A DNA stretch of 64,000 nt from Panonychus citri (GCF_014898815.1 NW_026515542.1:1-64000), one strand, 5' to 3'. Numbered from the stretch's first letter, positions 13,105 to 25,151 are shown. A program made the numbers and translations. Notes: generated by a model from the letters alone, not told the origin.

Positions 13105-13660
13105 AGACGTATACACATATCTTTATCTTCCTTTTCTCTTCCAAATTTACTACGTACAAATACAAATAATGTCCCTTTCCGGTTTGTTGAAGAGGAAGAG
13201 ATCGTGAGAGAGACACTTTTTTTACACCCTCAGTAGAAAAGTATCTTGTTATTATTACTTAAACATCCCTTCAAATGATAGATTATTGATTGTAACAATA
13301 GAATAGTTTTTAAATATTACAAATTAGAAAGCAAAAATCTATTTTCCTTTAACAATAATTTACTAATGATGATAATTTATTTCTCTCCGTTATTATTATC
13401 ATTTAGATTGTACTTTTATTTGGCCTCAATTGGTTAGGAAATGTCAACAATTTGGTAAAAGGTCCGGAGTTAACAGTATAACAATTAACTTGACTGATTT
13501 ATTTTCATCCGATGATCCTAATTATTGGTCTCAACTGGATCAATACATAAGTCAATTATATTGTCAACTAATTGGTTCTAATGATATGACAGATAATACT
13601 AATAATAACAGAAAAGTCAATGGAGTGTACAAATTAACTTGCAAAGTGGACAATCAATAA
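5710..13660 (+). CDS. Fatty-acid-synthase-like multidomain gene, frameshifted and incomplete
   Basis: Exons read as 5710..5844, 5930..6072, 6312..12075 and probably 13407..13660. Regions in order match animal type I FAS. Ketosynthase: ETACSSSFTALAQA active-site Cys, ECHGTGTEVGD His, and NLGHSEAGSG His. Malonyl/acetyl transferase: GHSFGEY serine near 7780. Degenerate dehydratase: HYNGYQVIPISG near 8738. Long Asn/Ser/Gln-rich linker. Enoyl-reductase-like: LEEAATIPIPYSLAYYGL near 10660, with an atypical nucleotide loop GHTSVGWAI. I find no ketoreductase core, acyl carrier (DSL) motif or thioesterase. The frame breaks three times, each fixed by one added base: near 5750, near 6990 (before SNLGHSEAG) and near 10365 in a TCA/ACA run. 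Decayed gene, divergent PKS/FAS or assembly error are all possible; the last exon is tentative. Confidence 0.7.
10329..10370 (+). repeat. (TCA)n microsatellite in FAS-like coding sequence
   Basis: A run of TCA codons (polySer) followed by ACA, CAA and CAT repeats. The reading frame switches within or just after this run, so slippage is the likely cause of the third frameshift. Confidence 0.8.
12076..13406 (+). other. Presumed last intron of the FAS-like gene, with GA and CT microsatellites
   Basis: At about 1.3 kb this is unusually long for the window. It contains a (GA)n run at about 12694-12730 and a long (CT)n run at about 13039-13101. Open frames through the CT run (Ser-Leu repeats) are low-complexity artefacts. 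If the exon at 13407 is not part of the FAS-like gene, this is intergenic sequence. Confidence 0.45.
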
Positions 13661-14615
13661 TTAATCATTAAGACTACGAGTATGACAAAAACAACGAGAT
13701 CACTTTCAATACATTAGAAACATTTGACTTATTACAATTAATTTGATTGTAAAAATGATGAAACAATCAAAGAAACCAAACCTCAAAGGAAAAGGTCAAC
13801 AAAAGTAACAATCAAATTATCAACTAATGACAATCAATTAACTTAATCATCTGATTGTTGATTATGGATTTAAAACAAGACATTGGGATTAAACGGGGAT
13901 TTTTTTTATATTTGACAAGATAATTAAGATTATGATGATTACCCAAAGATTAATGAATGACTCTCTTTAGACTAAATCATTAATCTAAATCAATCATCAA
14001 GATTAAATTTACTTTTTCTATTACATATTAAACTTGTTGATTGTTAATCGTTGATTTCATATTATCATCATCATCATCATCATCATTTGAAAGCTGATTT
14101 GAAAGTAATCATAATTTTGTCTTAACTAACCAATAATGTTAACCTTAAATTGTGACAATTTAAAAATAACAAGAAAACATATTAGATTAGACAAGAAATT
14201 AGGTTAAATTGTTACACATTTATTACTATTATTGTTTTAATACTTTTTACATGATCAGTGAAAATAAACACTAATCAAGATAATCTTGATAATCCTTGAT
14301 TGTTATTGTTAACCAAATGATTTAATGTCAAACTTCATGCTGTTTGTTTGTTGTAAGATGATATTTATTGTTGATTGTTGATAAACACGAGAAAATTGTC
14401 AATTACTGTCAATCAATTGGATTAAATTTGATTGTAACATTTTTGAATAACATGATCATTATAATGAAATAAATCACAATTAAGATTTAATTTTGTTTTT
14501 TTCTTCACTTTTTCAACTGTATTTTTTTATTGTATCTGTTTTTTTTGTTAAATGTTTTTCTTGGATGTTTGCTGTATTTAGGTAAACAATTAACTAATTG
14601 TAAACGCTATTACAA
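13661..14615. other. Intergenic, nothing recognised
   Basis: AT-rich sequence between two convergent genes, with an (ATC)n run near 14066-14085. It should hold the 3' UTRs of both neighbours; nothing else was recognised. Confidence 0.4.
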
Positions 14616-15586
14616 TTAGTTAATTGAGTTAGCTAGATAATCTTGAAATTTTTTCTCAAAGGATTTAACCTGTTTTTCGTTTAATTTAATTCTGCTAATT
14701 ATAATTCTAAGGTAAGCTTTTTTAACTTCAGTTGTATCATTAATGTCCAACTCCCCAGGATAATCAATTTGTGAACAATATTCTGAAGTTTCTGAAGATG
14801 ATTCAGGGATTGAGATAAATTCAGTTGTTGATTCCCATTCTGGTTCAGTAACTGATTCAGCTTCTGGTTCAGTTTCTGGTTCAGTTTCTGGTTCAGTTTC
14901 TGGTTCAGTTTCTGGTTCAGTTTCTGGTTGAGATTCAGAAACGATTAAAGTTTCTGCTGTTGTTGTGGTGGTGGTTGTGGTTGTTGTAGATCCTTGTGGT
15001 TTGGCATTTGAAGGTTTATCAAAGAAATTATTTGGTAGGAAACTTGGGAAAGTTGAATTAACCAATGAAGGTGTAAGTCCATCGAAAACGTTATCAGGAA
15101 GAGTTGGAATAAGCGATGAACTTTCTAATGGCTTTGGACTTGTAGAATTAGCACCGGTAAGATTATCGAGCATTGATTGAAACGGACTCATAAAACCAGC
15201 GGAAGCAGTTACCATTGCTTGCATATTCATGACGTTAACAATTTGAACGACCCCATTGTTAGTGGCACTCATCATGACAGAGGTACTATCTGGCATATCA
15301 CCTCGAAAACCGTATCTCGTTTTAAGGAAAACTTTTACATCGTTCATAAGTTTTTGATGAACTTGATCTTGACCATAGCCCAATTTACGAGCTTCTTGAG
15401 CAGTTTCACATAATCGGATTAGAAATGATTTCGGAAAGGAAACTGCTCCCAAGCAAACTGTTAACGAAATTAAATTATCAAGTTAAAATTAAAAATGAAG
15501 CACCAAAAACTTTTCGTTAAATTAATTTACTTTTACATACCTGATAGTAATCCAGCGAAAGCAATTAGTTTAATTATTGTCTTCAT
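14616..15586 (-). CDS. Secreted two-cysteine protein with Glu-Thr-Glu-Pro repeat, paralog E
   Basis: CDS complement(join(14616..15457, 15541..15586)), 295 residues. The 46-base first exon encodes MKTIIKLIAFAGLLS and the intron is phase 1, exactly as in paralog A. The mature chain begins FPKSFLIRLCETAQEARKLGYG, the family Cys helix. The middle has hydrophobic MNMQAMVTASAGF-type sequence, then Ser/Pro/Asn sequence, a polyThr run and about six ETEP units, a low-complexity insert not seen in the other members. The end carries YCSQIDYPGELDIND and a basic helical tail. The acidic repeat makes it the longest member. Function unknown; secreted by prediction from the signal peptide. Confidence 0.85.
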
Positions 15587-16556
15587 TATGAATAATGTTT
15601 TCGTTACTTTAAACAATATATAAATATGGATAATTTTACTTTATTAATTGTTCTTAATAGTAACCGTTGTTGATGTTACAACAACAATTTATCAAATTAA
15701 CAATGATTAAATATTAAACTTTTGTTTTATTTGATCAAAAGTCAAAGCCAAATGCTAATTATACAATTACCCTAATCCAGAACATTAATCTGGTTGATTA
15801 ACAATTAATTAATACCTCAACCATTTCAACATGTGTGTTGAACACTGTTTATGTAAATGGACAGTTGATTATATAATTAAAATAACAATTAACATAACTG
15901 TTACCATATACATTAATCAATTACTATTGAATTTTCTGGATAATTGTTGAAACTTTTTGTTCATTTAAATTGTCACTTTTTAACAGAAACTTTTAATTAC
16001 TTATTAATACATTAAAGACTAAGCACAATTTTCAGAACAAGATCTTAGCACCCATTCATGAGAAATTCAGACGAAATGAATTAATTAAACTGCGTAAAGA
16101 GGTTAATTTGAAAGAAGGCCCGAGAAAATCCTAATTAATCTCGATCTTTAGATCGCACGTCTCGCTTGTTAATTAATAATTCATTTGTATTATAATCTGA
16201 TTAGTTTGATTTCTCGGCAATTAACTGATTGTTAATTTACAGTCCACGTCAAAAGAAAAGGTCAGAAAACATTTGATATGATTGACAATGAATTCTATTC
16301 TAATCTTGATCAAAATTATCTAGTAACTAGTACTAATTAGGACACGATAATTACTACCAGATTTAAATGAAATCGATAATCAAAGAAATTGAAGTGTTGA
16401 TTTCTATGAGAAAATTAATATTAATTTTAATCAGAATTTAAATTGTGGATCGGAAACTTAGTAATTAGATTTTCATCTATTTATTGGGTCTTTTAAAGAT
16501 TTGATTTGTGTTATTACAGATCCTAATAATCAGTTAATTATAATTCCGCAGAACAT
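15587..16556. other. 5' flank of paralog E and intergenic sequence
   Basis: 15.6-15.93 kb holds the family-type 5' flank in minus orientation: AAAC-TTTTGTTTTATTTGATCAAAAG near 15.72 kb, and TGTTTATGTAAATGGACA near 15.85 kb, which mirrors 68-84 at the window start. From 15.93 to 16.55 kb nothing was recognised. Confidence 0.5.
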
Positions 16557-17258
16557 TTATTTTTGTGTTGTCTTAATTTGTTGCGGAAACAATTTCTCTT
16601 GGATATCGGTAAATGTATTTTCGAGCTGTTTCAGCTTTTCTTCCTGTAATTTAAGGCCACTTTGGATCAGGTGAATTATCGCTTGTCGGACATCAGTTTC
16701 GTTTGTTGGATCAATTTTTTCAGGAAAATCAAATTGTGAACATGAGATCGAATCTAAAACTGATGAAACTTGTTGACCAGCGGTGGTTAACATCTCAGAG
16801 ATTTGAAGATATGCTTCGGCTGGCTTAAAGAGGTTAGGGAATAGGACACTCTCTTGAATTAATACCAAATTGTTAAAATTGCCCATTAATAAAACTCTGA
16901 ACAGATCAAGGATCATTCTGAGTAATCCTAAGACAAGACCTTTCTGTTGGAAGCCATGCCAACCACCATCGTCTGTATTATCTCTTGTATTTGAATCTCT
17001 CTGTAATTCAGAACTTAATCCATAGCCAATGAATTGCTCAAAATCCTCAATCGCCATTTGATTTACCGTTTCTCGGCTTAATCCCAATCTCTCGGCTTTT
17101 TGAACAATTTCACATATTCGACCAAGAAACTCTCGAGGTAAACTAAGGGCAAAACAAACTACAAGTCCGAATCATAATCAATTCATTGAATAAATCAACA
17201 ATTAAGAAACAATTTACTCACCGGATAATAACCCAAAGAAAGTGATTAGTCTAATCAT
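16557..17258 (-). CDS. Secreted two-cysteine protein, paralog C
   Basis: CDS complement(join(16557..17158, 17222..17258)), 212 residues. The paralogs start ATGAAGACAAT; here the same place reads TTGAAGACAATG, so the ancestral start is lost and I use the next in-frame ATG, giving a shorter signal peptide MIRLITFFGLLS. The mature chain begins LSLPREFLGRICEIVQKAERLGLS, and the C-terminal half has SCSQFDFPEKIDPTNETDV, almost identical to paralog A over this part. A hydrophobic block (VLGLLRMILDLFRVLLMG) lies in the middle. The lost start may weaken secretion unless the shorter hydrophobic leader suffices. Confidence 0.8.
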
Positions 17259-17836
17259 TGTCTTCAACCTTGATTGTTCACTACTTATCTGATAAATGAC
17301 AAAACTAACAACAATTAGAGACAGTTTTAAATGAATCAAAAGTAAAACTTTTGTTTCATCATTTTTAATCTGTTCCCAGAATTAATTAAACAGCAGTTCT
17401 AATGAATACACTTAATCTGATTAATTATAACAAAATATGTTTAAGTGAATGGGCAAATTAATGATTAACATAATCATCATTAGGTAAATCATATCTCAAT
17501 CAAATAACTAAATTTGGAGGCTAAATTAAGGCTATTGTATTGATCATCACAATCTAAGTCCCAATAATTTTAATTATTGGGATTTTTGGGAATTCTGTTT
17601 TGATCTTATAAGATTAAAACAGAATTAGTTGAATAGTAATCAATTAATGATGATTGTGATGCGAAAGTAAATCAACTAGTGTATGGAGATTGAATTTCGT
17701 TACCTCAATTAAGTTTTCATTTATTTGATCATTCAAAGATAAATTGTGTTATTATAATGATAAATTAGTAGATTATCGGGATTATATGGGAAACATTATT
17801 ATTTTTTTCGCAGAATTAAACATTTAGCTAATTATG
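17259..17836. other. 5' flank of paralog C and intergenic sequence
   Basis: The first 170 bases share the family 5' flank words (AAAACTTTTGTTTCATC, AATTAATTAAACAGCAG). The remainder has an inverted repeat near 17.57-17.63 kb built from AATTTTAATTATTGGGATT and an AAAACAGAATT word. No gene. Confidence 0.45.
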
Positions 17837-18589
17837 TTAAGAAAATAATTTCTCTTGAATATCGGTAAATATATTTTCGAGTTTCTTGAGCTTTTCTGCT
17901 TGTACTTTGAGACCACTTAAGGCCAATCGGGCTTTCGCTTGTTGGACATCGGTTTTATTTGATGTGTCAAGTTTTTCAGGGAAATCAAGTTGTGAACATG
18001 AGACTGGATCTAAAGTCGATGAAACTTGGTGACCGGTGGTGGTGGTTAACGTCTCAGATATTTGTGGATATGTAGTTGGCTTAAAGAGGTTAGGATAACC
18101 TCCAGGAAATTGAAAATTTCCTGTAATCTCAGGTACCACCACACCTTTCAGTCCAGCAGATTCAAAGAGTTCCAAGAGAAAGGTGAGTATACCAAGAATA
18201 GCTCTTGTATCGGCTGAAACTGTAGCATTCATTTGATTAAGCCCTTGGAAACCACCATTGTTTGTAGCATCGACTACCACTGAGGTCATACCTTTTTGTA
18301 ATCCAGAGTTTAATCCAATTTTACCAGTGAAATCTGAGAAGTCTGCAATCGCCATTTGGGATACTCTTTCTCGGCTTAATCCAAATTTCTTGGCGGTTTT
18401 AGCCGTTTCACAAATTCGATTGAGAAACTCTCGAGGTAAACTAAGACCAAAACAAACTAACAATTCGAAACATTATCAATTTATATTAAATTTAATCAAC
18501 AAAAGATAATTATCAACAATTAAGAGACAATTTAAATTCTTACCTGATAATAATCCGATGAAAGTGATTAGCTTAATTATTGTCTTCAT
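17837..18589 (-). CDS. Secreted two-cysteine protein, paralog D
   Basis: CDS complement(join(17837..18456, 18544..18589)), 221 residues. The 46-base first exon encodes MKTIIKLITFIGLLS with the family phase-1 intron. The mature chain begins LSLPREFLNRICETAKTAKKFGLS, followed by a Gly/Asn-rich stretch, a hydrophobic helix (ILGILTFLLELFES) and the C-terminal CSQLDFPEKLDTSNKTDV motif with a Lys-rich helix. It is closest to paralogs A and C. The direct neighbour on the same strand is paralog C, so these two probably arose by tandem duplication. Confidence 0.85.
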
Positions 18590-21500
18590 GGTTATTGATT
18601 TTTTACTTTTCCTCTTCAACAATTGATGAAATCTTATATCTACTTTATATATCAGATTAATATAGTCAACGTTTAACTACAATTAATAAAGTTAACAATG
18701 AATTAAGAGTAAAACTTTTGTTTTTATTTGATTAAAAGTCCAACCCAATAATTAATTAAACAGCAGCGGTGAAAAGTTTTAGATAAATTTAATCTGGTTA
18801 ATTAACAACCAGATTAATACAATATGTTTATGTAAATGGACACACATTGATTGTGATGATTTAGACCAATTAACATAATTATCTATCCATCTATTCATAT
18901 ATATAAAGGCTAATTGTCAACGACAATCAAATGAATATGATCAAAATGTATTAATAATAATAAAATATATCGATTATCGTAACAATTAACATGATCATCG
19001 TCTACAATTTAAATGCCAATGGTTAATGTCTAAGACTAAATCACTTGTGAATATATAATAAACAATTAACGGTGATTTAGGTAAAAATGAAAAGTAAATT
19101 ACCTGAGGTAGTGAAGATTAAATTTCGTTACCTTAATTGTTGGTAAATATTTTTGCCAACTCATAGTAAAGGTTAGTACAGGTTATTGAACCAGCGGAAT
19201 TAAATTGTTAATCATAAACAATTATAATCCTAAGATGACCTTCTACCTGTAATATAAATCATAATAATCTAATATAAATCCAATAGCCAATTACCTGCCT
19301 ATGGAAAGCGAGTAATAAAAACTAAATCAACAACAACAACAACAATAATAATAATAATAACAATTAAATGACAACAATTAATTTTGATAACCATGAAAAT
19401 TGAGAAAACAATTTACTTTAAGTTTACATGTTAATCTAAACTTGACGACATAATAAATAAATAAATATGAGAACAATTGGAAAATTTGATTAAGATTGGT
19501 ATCAATCAAGTTAATTGTTCACGTACATATCAATCTACAGGGAGTTAATTGTGAATGAGCTTTGAATGGGAACAATTTATGAACGAGTTATCAATAATAC
19601 ATAATAATAAAATATTAATAGAAAAAAATTTCGGCAAATAAGAGCAACAATTAACTAGTGATTTTCTCATATCATATTCATTTGATTGTGATAATCATTT
19701 TCTAATTGTTAGTAGAAACAATTACAATAAAAGACAAAAGGGATTCAAGGTGTAAATTAACAACTAAATTAATAAATTGTTGGTTTACACCCAGGAAATT
19801 ACCTTGTAAATGTTAACGTATCTTTCTGGTGATGGAAAGAAACAAAAAAAAATATTATTATCAATTCTCATTGATGATTAATATCATTGTTTTTCTTCAA
19901 TTGATTTCTATTATTTTCTTTCATTCATTAAACCAAAATGAACATGAAAATGGTAATATAATAATGTTATCAATGTAAAAATAGAAAATGTAAAATTCAT
20001 TTAACAGAATCAATCAACAATCAAATGTATTAATATTTTCATTGATTCAGGTTTACAACGATTCTCAATACATGTTAATAGTAATGTTTATATGGTTTAT
20101 ACACTTATTGGCTTTTCACTGATTATCCTGATTTGTTTTTCATTTATATATTAATCATTTTACTTACCTTGTTGTTATTGTTATTTTATTGTTTATCAGG
20201 TCAGGTAATCGGAAATGGGTTTGGTTGATTGTTGAATTGTAAAAACAATCCCAATGATGAAGGTGGATCAACAATTAGGTGAGAAAGTGTTTCCAGTCAA
20301 CCATAGACTTGGTACTTGAATAAATCATAATCTTTTCCCATCATCAACAATCAACAATCAACGTTTTGTTGTTGTTTTTGTTGGTTAATTACTATTAGTA
20401 AATCATTTAAGTTTAACAGGAATCCGGTGAGTTACTGTTGACAGTTTCCTATTGATTGTATTTGATTAACTTGATTGACAAATGAAAATTAAATGTATTA
20501 CAACATTGATCATCTTTCTGATTCAAAAGGATTACCATAGGGATAAATTATCCATGGATACAATTAGTTAGAAGAGGATAATTTGACAACAATTTAAGAT
20601 CAATCAGTGAGTAACAATTAGAGGAAGAATTGAAATTAACAAGTGTAACTTTGATTGTTTATCTGTTAATTGTTGATTTCTTTTGGTAAATCTAATTGTA
20701 TCCGATAGATGGAAATTGGCGGGAAAAAGAAAATCTAATCATCGTTGATTATTTAGAGAAACAATTAATCGATTGATTGGAAATTCTATTGGTAATTTAG
20801 CAAACTAATTAGTTTCTGGTCAGTTAATTAAAGTTCAATAAGATTCACTTATTATTATTGTTATTACTTTGAAAATCTTTCACTTTTTTTTACCTTGACG
20901 ATTTTGTTATTGTTCATTCACAATTATATTTAACTCACTTTGAATCATATTAGTTAATTGTTTGATTAACTCAAGGTTAATTGATGATCATCATCATTTT
21001 TCATCAATTATGTTTGTAATCATAATTGTGATCATCTACCTGATGATATTTTTGAGGGTTTTGTCAATTGCTGGTCAAACAATAAGTTGATTGATGAGAT
21101 ATAATATTGGAAATCAATTCATATGGATTAATATAATTTTTCAATTCTAATTGCTGATTGATTGTAAACATTTTTTTTTTGTTTCTTCTCAATCTAATGT
21201 ATCAACAATCAAATAGTGTGTTGATAATTACTCATTACTTCATCATCATCATCATCAAATTGTTAATTAAGTTACGCTTAAATTACCTGAGAGTTGAAAG
21301 GTTATAACTTTAAAACGATCAATACATTTATTTACCTTTTTCAATTTCTAATTGTATCTTTAATTGTAGTTACAACGATAATTATACATCTTAATTGTAC
21401 ATCTTAATTGTGTATATTGATTGTTTAATGATTTATCCTTTGAAAACAGTTGTATGATCAAGATACATACAGTTGATTAAATCTTTCAATTACATTTTAA

Positions 21501-22973
21501 TTACATTTTTAATGAAATATAATTAACTTTGTATTTTCATCTGTATGGTTGATTAAAGATAATCAATTAACCTGTTCCAATCTAAAACAATTAAAACCAT
21601 AAAAACTAATATACAACCAATAAAATTACCTACCAATTAAAAAGCATAATTGTCATGATGATTAAGTTAATTGTTATAATACAGTTAATGTGATCAATTG
21701 GTTATGATATTTTCGCAATTGTGATCAATATTCAATGAGTAGAAAAACAAAACTAAATCAGTATCAATTAATTTTTCTCTAATAATCCAATTGTTTGATT
21801 TTCTTCAGATTTAATTTCAATCATTAAGATGATGATAAAATACTAATCAGCTAATTAAACATCAAACCAAATTAACTTTACTATTAAGGATTAAATTACC
21901 TGCAATCGTTATTAATTTGATTGCTCATTTGGTTTACCGTTAAGGAGATTGAATATTAAGCCGGTTAAAATTAAGATCACAATTAAAGGGCCAAAGATTT
22001 ACCTTAATGATTAACTGCTAATCAAATAATCAATTCTAATTGATTAATCAACAGATTGTTGAATAAACATTTACCTTAAATACATCGAGAAAAAAAAATA
22101 AACTAAATTAACTGATTAACTAATCATTATGATGGATATTTGGTTTTAATAACATTCTCATAGTTATCTGATTATAACCTTTTGACAATATACTAATTGT
22201 GATTAAGTTAATTAAGGTTCCATCCAAACCTAATCTCACATTTGTAATCACAATTAATACTAATAATCATTTTCACCATAACGATAATAACAATAAAAGT
22301 TTAATTAAAACAAATTAAACTTAATGGTTAATAATAATAAGCTTAATAGTTATGATTATGATTAACTGAATTAAGATATTACTAGATGATTATTATTATT
22401 ATTAGTTTGATTACAATTATCATCATCATCATGGTGATAATATAACTCAAGGTAAATCATGTTGAATGTTAAAATGTCGGGTAAATGATTTAATAGTAAA
22501 AAAAATTGATTCCATTGGTGAAAGAAATTAAATTGTTGTCACGGAAACGATTTACAATCAATCTGGATAAATGGCCTTCGTTAAACATTAATTATGACGC
22601 TGATTATTAATGACTAAGGGAAATTATGATTATGGTTAATTTTTTATCAATTCAATTGTAATTTGAAAGGTTTCACTTTGAGTCTTTAATCAAATGAAAA
22701 GGTAATATTGAAATTGTTGGTTTAAAGTTGATTAATATGATGAAAAGATGATTAATTAGCTAATGATGAGATGATGATGATGATGATGAGAGTGATGAGA
22801 ATGAGAAACTATTGAAGATGATCAATGGGATCGTCTAGAAATGTGAATAACAATTAGTAAGAAAAAGAAAAGATTAACTTAATTGTATAAAAAGATGAAG
22901 GATTAGTTAAGTTGACAATTAAAGGTGATGACGATTGGACATGATTTTTATGACCTGGACGATTAAGTGAAAC

Positions 22974-23043
22974 GGGCAATAAGTCCTACATCAAGTACTA
23001 GATTCAAATGACCGACCAGTACCTGATGTAATACTCACAGTCC
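22974..23043 (+). ncRNA. Imperfect hairpin, candidate small-RNA precursor
   Basis: Two arms, GGGCAATAAGTCCTACATCA-AGTACT and AGTACCTGATGTAATACTCACAGTCC, pair over about 25 positions with a few mismatches and enclose an 18-base loop. The inner 18 base pairs have three mismatches. Length and asymmetry resemble a pre-miRNA, but I do not recognise the arm sequences, and a hairpin alone is weak evidence. The opposite strand folds similarly. Confidence 0.3.
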
Positions 23044-23334
23044 GTAGCACAAGATGAAGGAGGAAATTGACTTTCCAGTACCAACACAGTATTTATACTA
23101 ACTCACTCTCACTCTCTCCCTCTCACTATTTCTCCCATTTCTTTCTCTCTCACTCATTCTCTCTCTCTCTTTCTTTCTCTCTCTTCTTAGTCAGCAGAAA
23201 TAATCATAAACCCCCTTGTGAGGGCGTTTCAAAGTTGCAAGAGGAGGTGATGGCTGTAGAGGAGAAGGAGGGGAAAGTTTCCTCTCTCTCTCTCTCTTCA
23301 TTTTCCCAGTCAGTGGATTATTGTATTAATCAAA

Positions 23335-23411
23335 CCAATCGATGCCACTCGGTGGTTGAAACGGTAAAGGCTTTTAACCAAGGTGGGGTTCGAGGCGGGA
23401 CTCGTCATCTT
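23335..23411 (+). other. tRNA-like segment with B-box-like word
   Basis: The segment has GGCTTTTAACC, like a Lys-type anticodon loop, and GGGGTTCGAGGC, close to the pol III B box. Acceptor and T-stem pairing do not close properly, so it is not a functional tRNA by eye. It may be a tRNA-derived repeat or chance. Confidence 0.2.
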
Positions 23412-23701
23412 TAGTCTTTCAAACTCCCTCACCTTCTCTCTCTCTCTCTCTTTTTCTTCATCATCATCTTTCCCACTTCTCACTCAGTAAAGATACTCAA
23501 CGTGTATGCATAGACACACACGCACGTTAGTTAATTTATCACAACTTAATTGTTACTGTTATTGGTTAGAAAACAAAAAGTTGATTCAATTGTCTAAAGA
23601 AAATTCAATTTATCACCATGATCATTCAAATTGTTATCAAATTCACCGATTTACCTGCAATGATATTTGTTTTTTCTTCATCTCATTCTTATCATCATCG
23701 T

Positions 23702-23706
<5 letters not shown>

Positions 23707-23766
<60 letters not shown>
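23707..23766. repeat. (CT)n microsatellite
   Basis: About 60 bases of uninterrupted CT dinucleotides. Open frames crossing it are Ser-Leu repeats and not genes. Confidence 0.9.
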
Positions 23767-23769
<3 letters not shown>

Positions 23770-25151
23770 ACCTTTAATCTTTCAATTTCTCTAACAACCA
23801 CATTAATTGTACCCTAATACACTAATCATTTACATTGCTTTTTGTTTACAGTTTATTTTATGATGATTGATGAAGATAAATCTTGATGATGGTTTGCAAA
23901 AGAAAAGTTTCAAACAATTAACAAGCAATTAAGCTTTAATATTATTGTTTCTATCTAATCATCATCATGGTATCGTTTATATGGGATTCAGTTAGATTTG
24001 TTACCTTGATTGGGTAACTATTAATTTCATCACAATTTACACCAATGACTTTACAAATACCAGTATAATCAAATTGTGAAGATGATTATTAGAAAACAAC
24101 AAAATTAATGTTAATCCATTTTCATCTTTATCATCTTGATAAATAAGGTTTCATTAATGGATTAATATTACCATAGGAACATATGGTTCTTATTGACATG
24201 AGATGGAAATTGCAACATTTAAGCTTACAGATTAATGTAAACAAGAAAATATGTTTTAATTTAATCAACCGATAAACAATATCATCAACCACCATGATTA
24301 CAATTAACAGTTACAATATTCCCAAACCACCATTGATTTACAATCAATTATAATTGATTGATGTAAATTCTGTACAATCAAACTTTACGATCAAACTTTA
24401 ACTTTACAAGTTTGTTTCAACTGAGTTTCTTATATGTACATAAAGTTGACATTTTGTTTTTCTCCATTGATTAATTAACGTTGATTGCAACCTTTTCATT
24501 GCGTTCGTATCAATAAACAATATGCAAATTTTATCAATAGATTTTGATAGATATCAAAAAGGAAGCCTGAGAAAAAACAACAACAACAGTCGCATCGTCT
24601 TAGCAAAAATTAATCAGGTATAAAAAAGTTTGTCGTTTGAAAGGTTTCCATCAGGTTGTTGAGTTTATCAGGTCATAAGTGAAATTAAGAGCAATCAAGT
24701 CAATTGGTTAACTCATTTCATCGCCGGTTGATGGTGAAAAATTCATTGGTGTTGACCATTGGGTCGGTGTTTTGTTTTGATTTGTAATTTACACTCTATC
24801 AGGTTTAATCAGCTGTTTTTATCCTTGTAAGGGTTGATAGGGATGAAGAGACAATTACATCTTAGTGGTGATGGATCGATGATCGGTTTGATTTGGCTTT
24901 TCTTTTAAATGGAACAGTTATATTGCTGATATTACTATCATGTTGATTTCCATTTGTTTCTAATTACAAGTAATTAATAAATGAAAATAGTCTTCATGTA
25001 GGAAAAAAATGCTTCAGGTCTATAAGAAGTGTGGTTAGAGAGATAGACAGAGAGAAAGAGAAAGAAAAAAATAGTGAGAGAGAGAGAGAGAGAAAAAAAA
25101 AGGAAACCATTTCCAGTAAACAGGCAAAAAAAAAGAAACCAAGTTAATTGT

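Larger units (their letters stand above)
18590..25151. other. Gene-poor 6.5 kb stretch
   Basis: I find no convincing exon. The first 250 bases are the family-type 5' flank of paralog D (TATGTTTATGTAAATGGACA near 18.83 kb). The rest is AT-rich with very frequent ACAATTAA/TTAATTGT words, CT-rich tracts at 23.1-23.5 and 23.7-23.77 kb, and a GA-rich tract at 25.03-25.10 kb near the CNOT11 3' end. A hairpin (22974-23043) and a tRNA-like segment (about 23335-23411) are listed separately. Confidence 0.5.

Noticed and set aside
12965..13236. Open frames made of Ser-Leu or Arg-Glu repeats
   Set aside because: They are translations of a CT/GA microsatellite in three frames and lie in a presumed intron.
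23067..23817. Open frames at 23.07-23.82 kb
   Set aside because: They cross CT-rich tracts, have no splice or family support, and composition explains their length.
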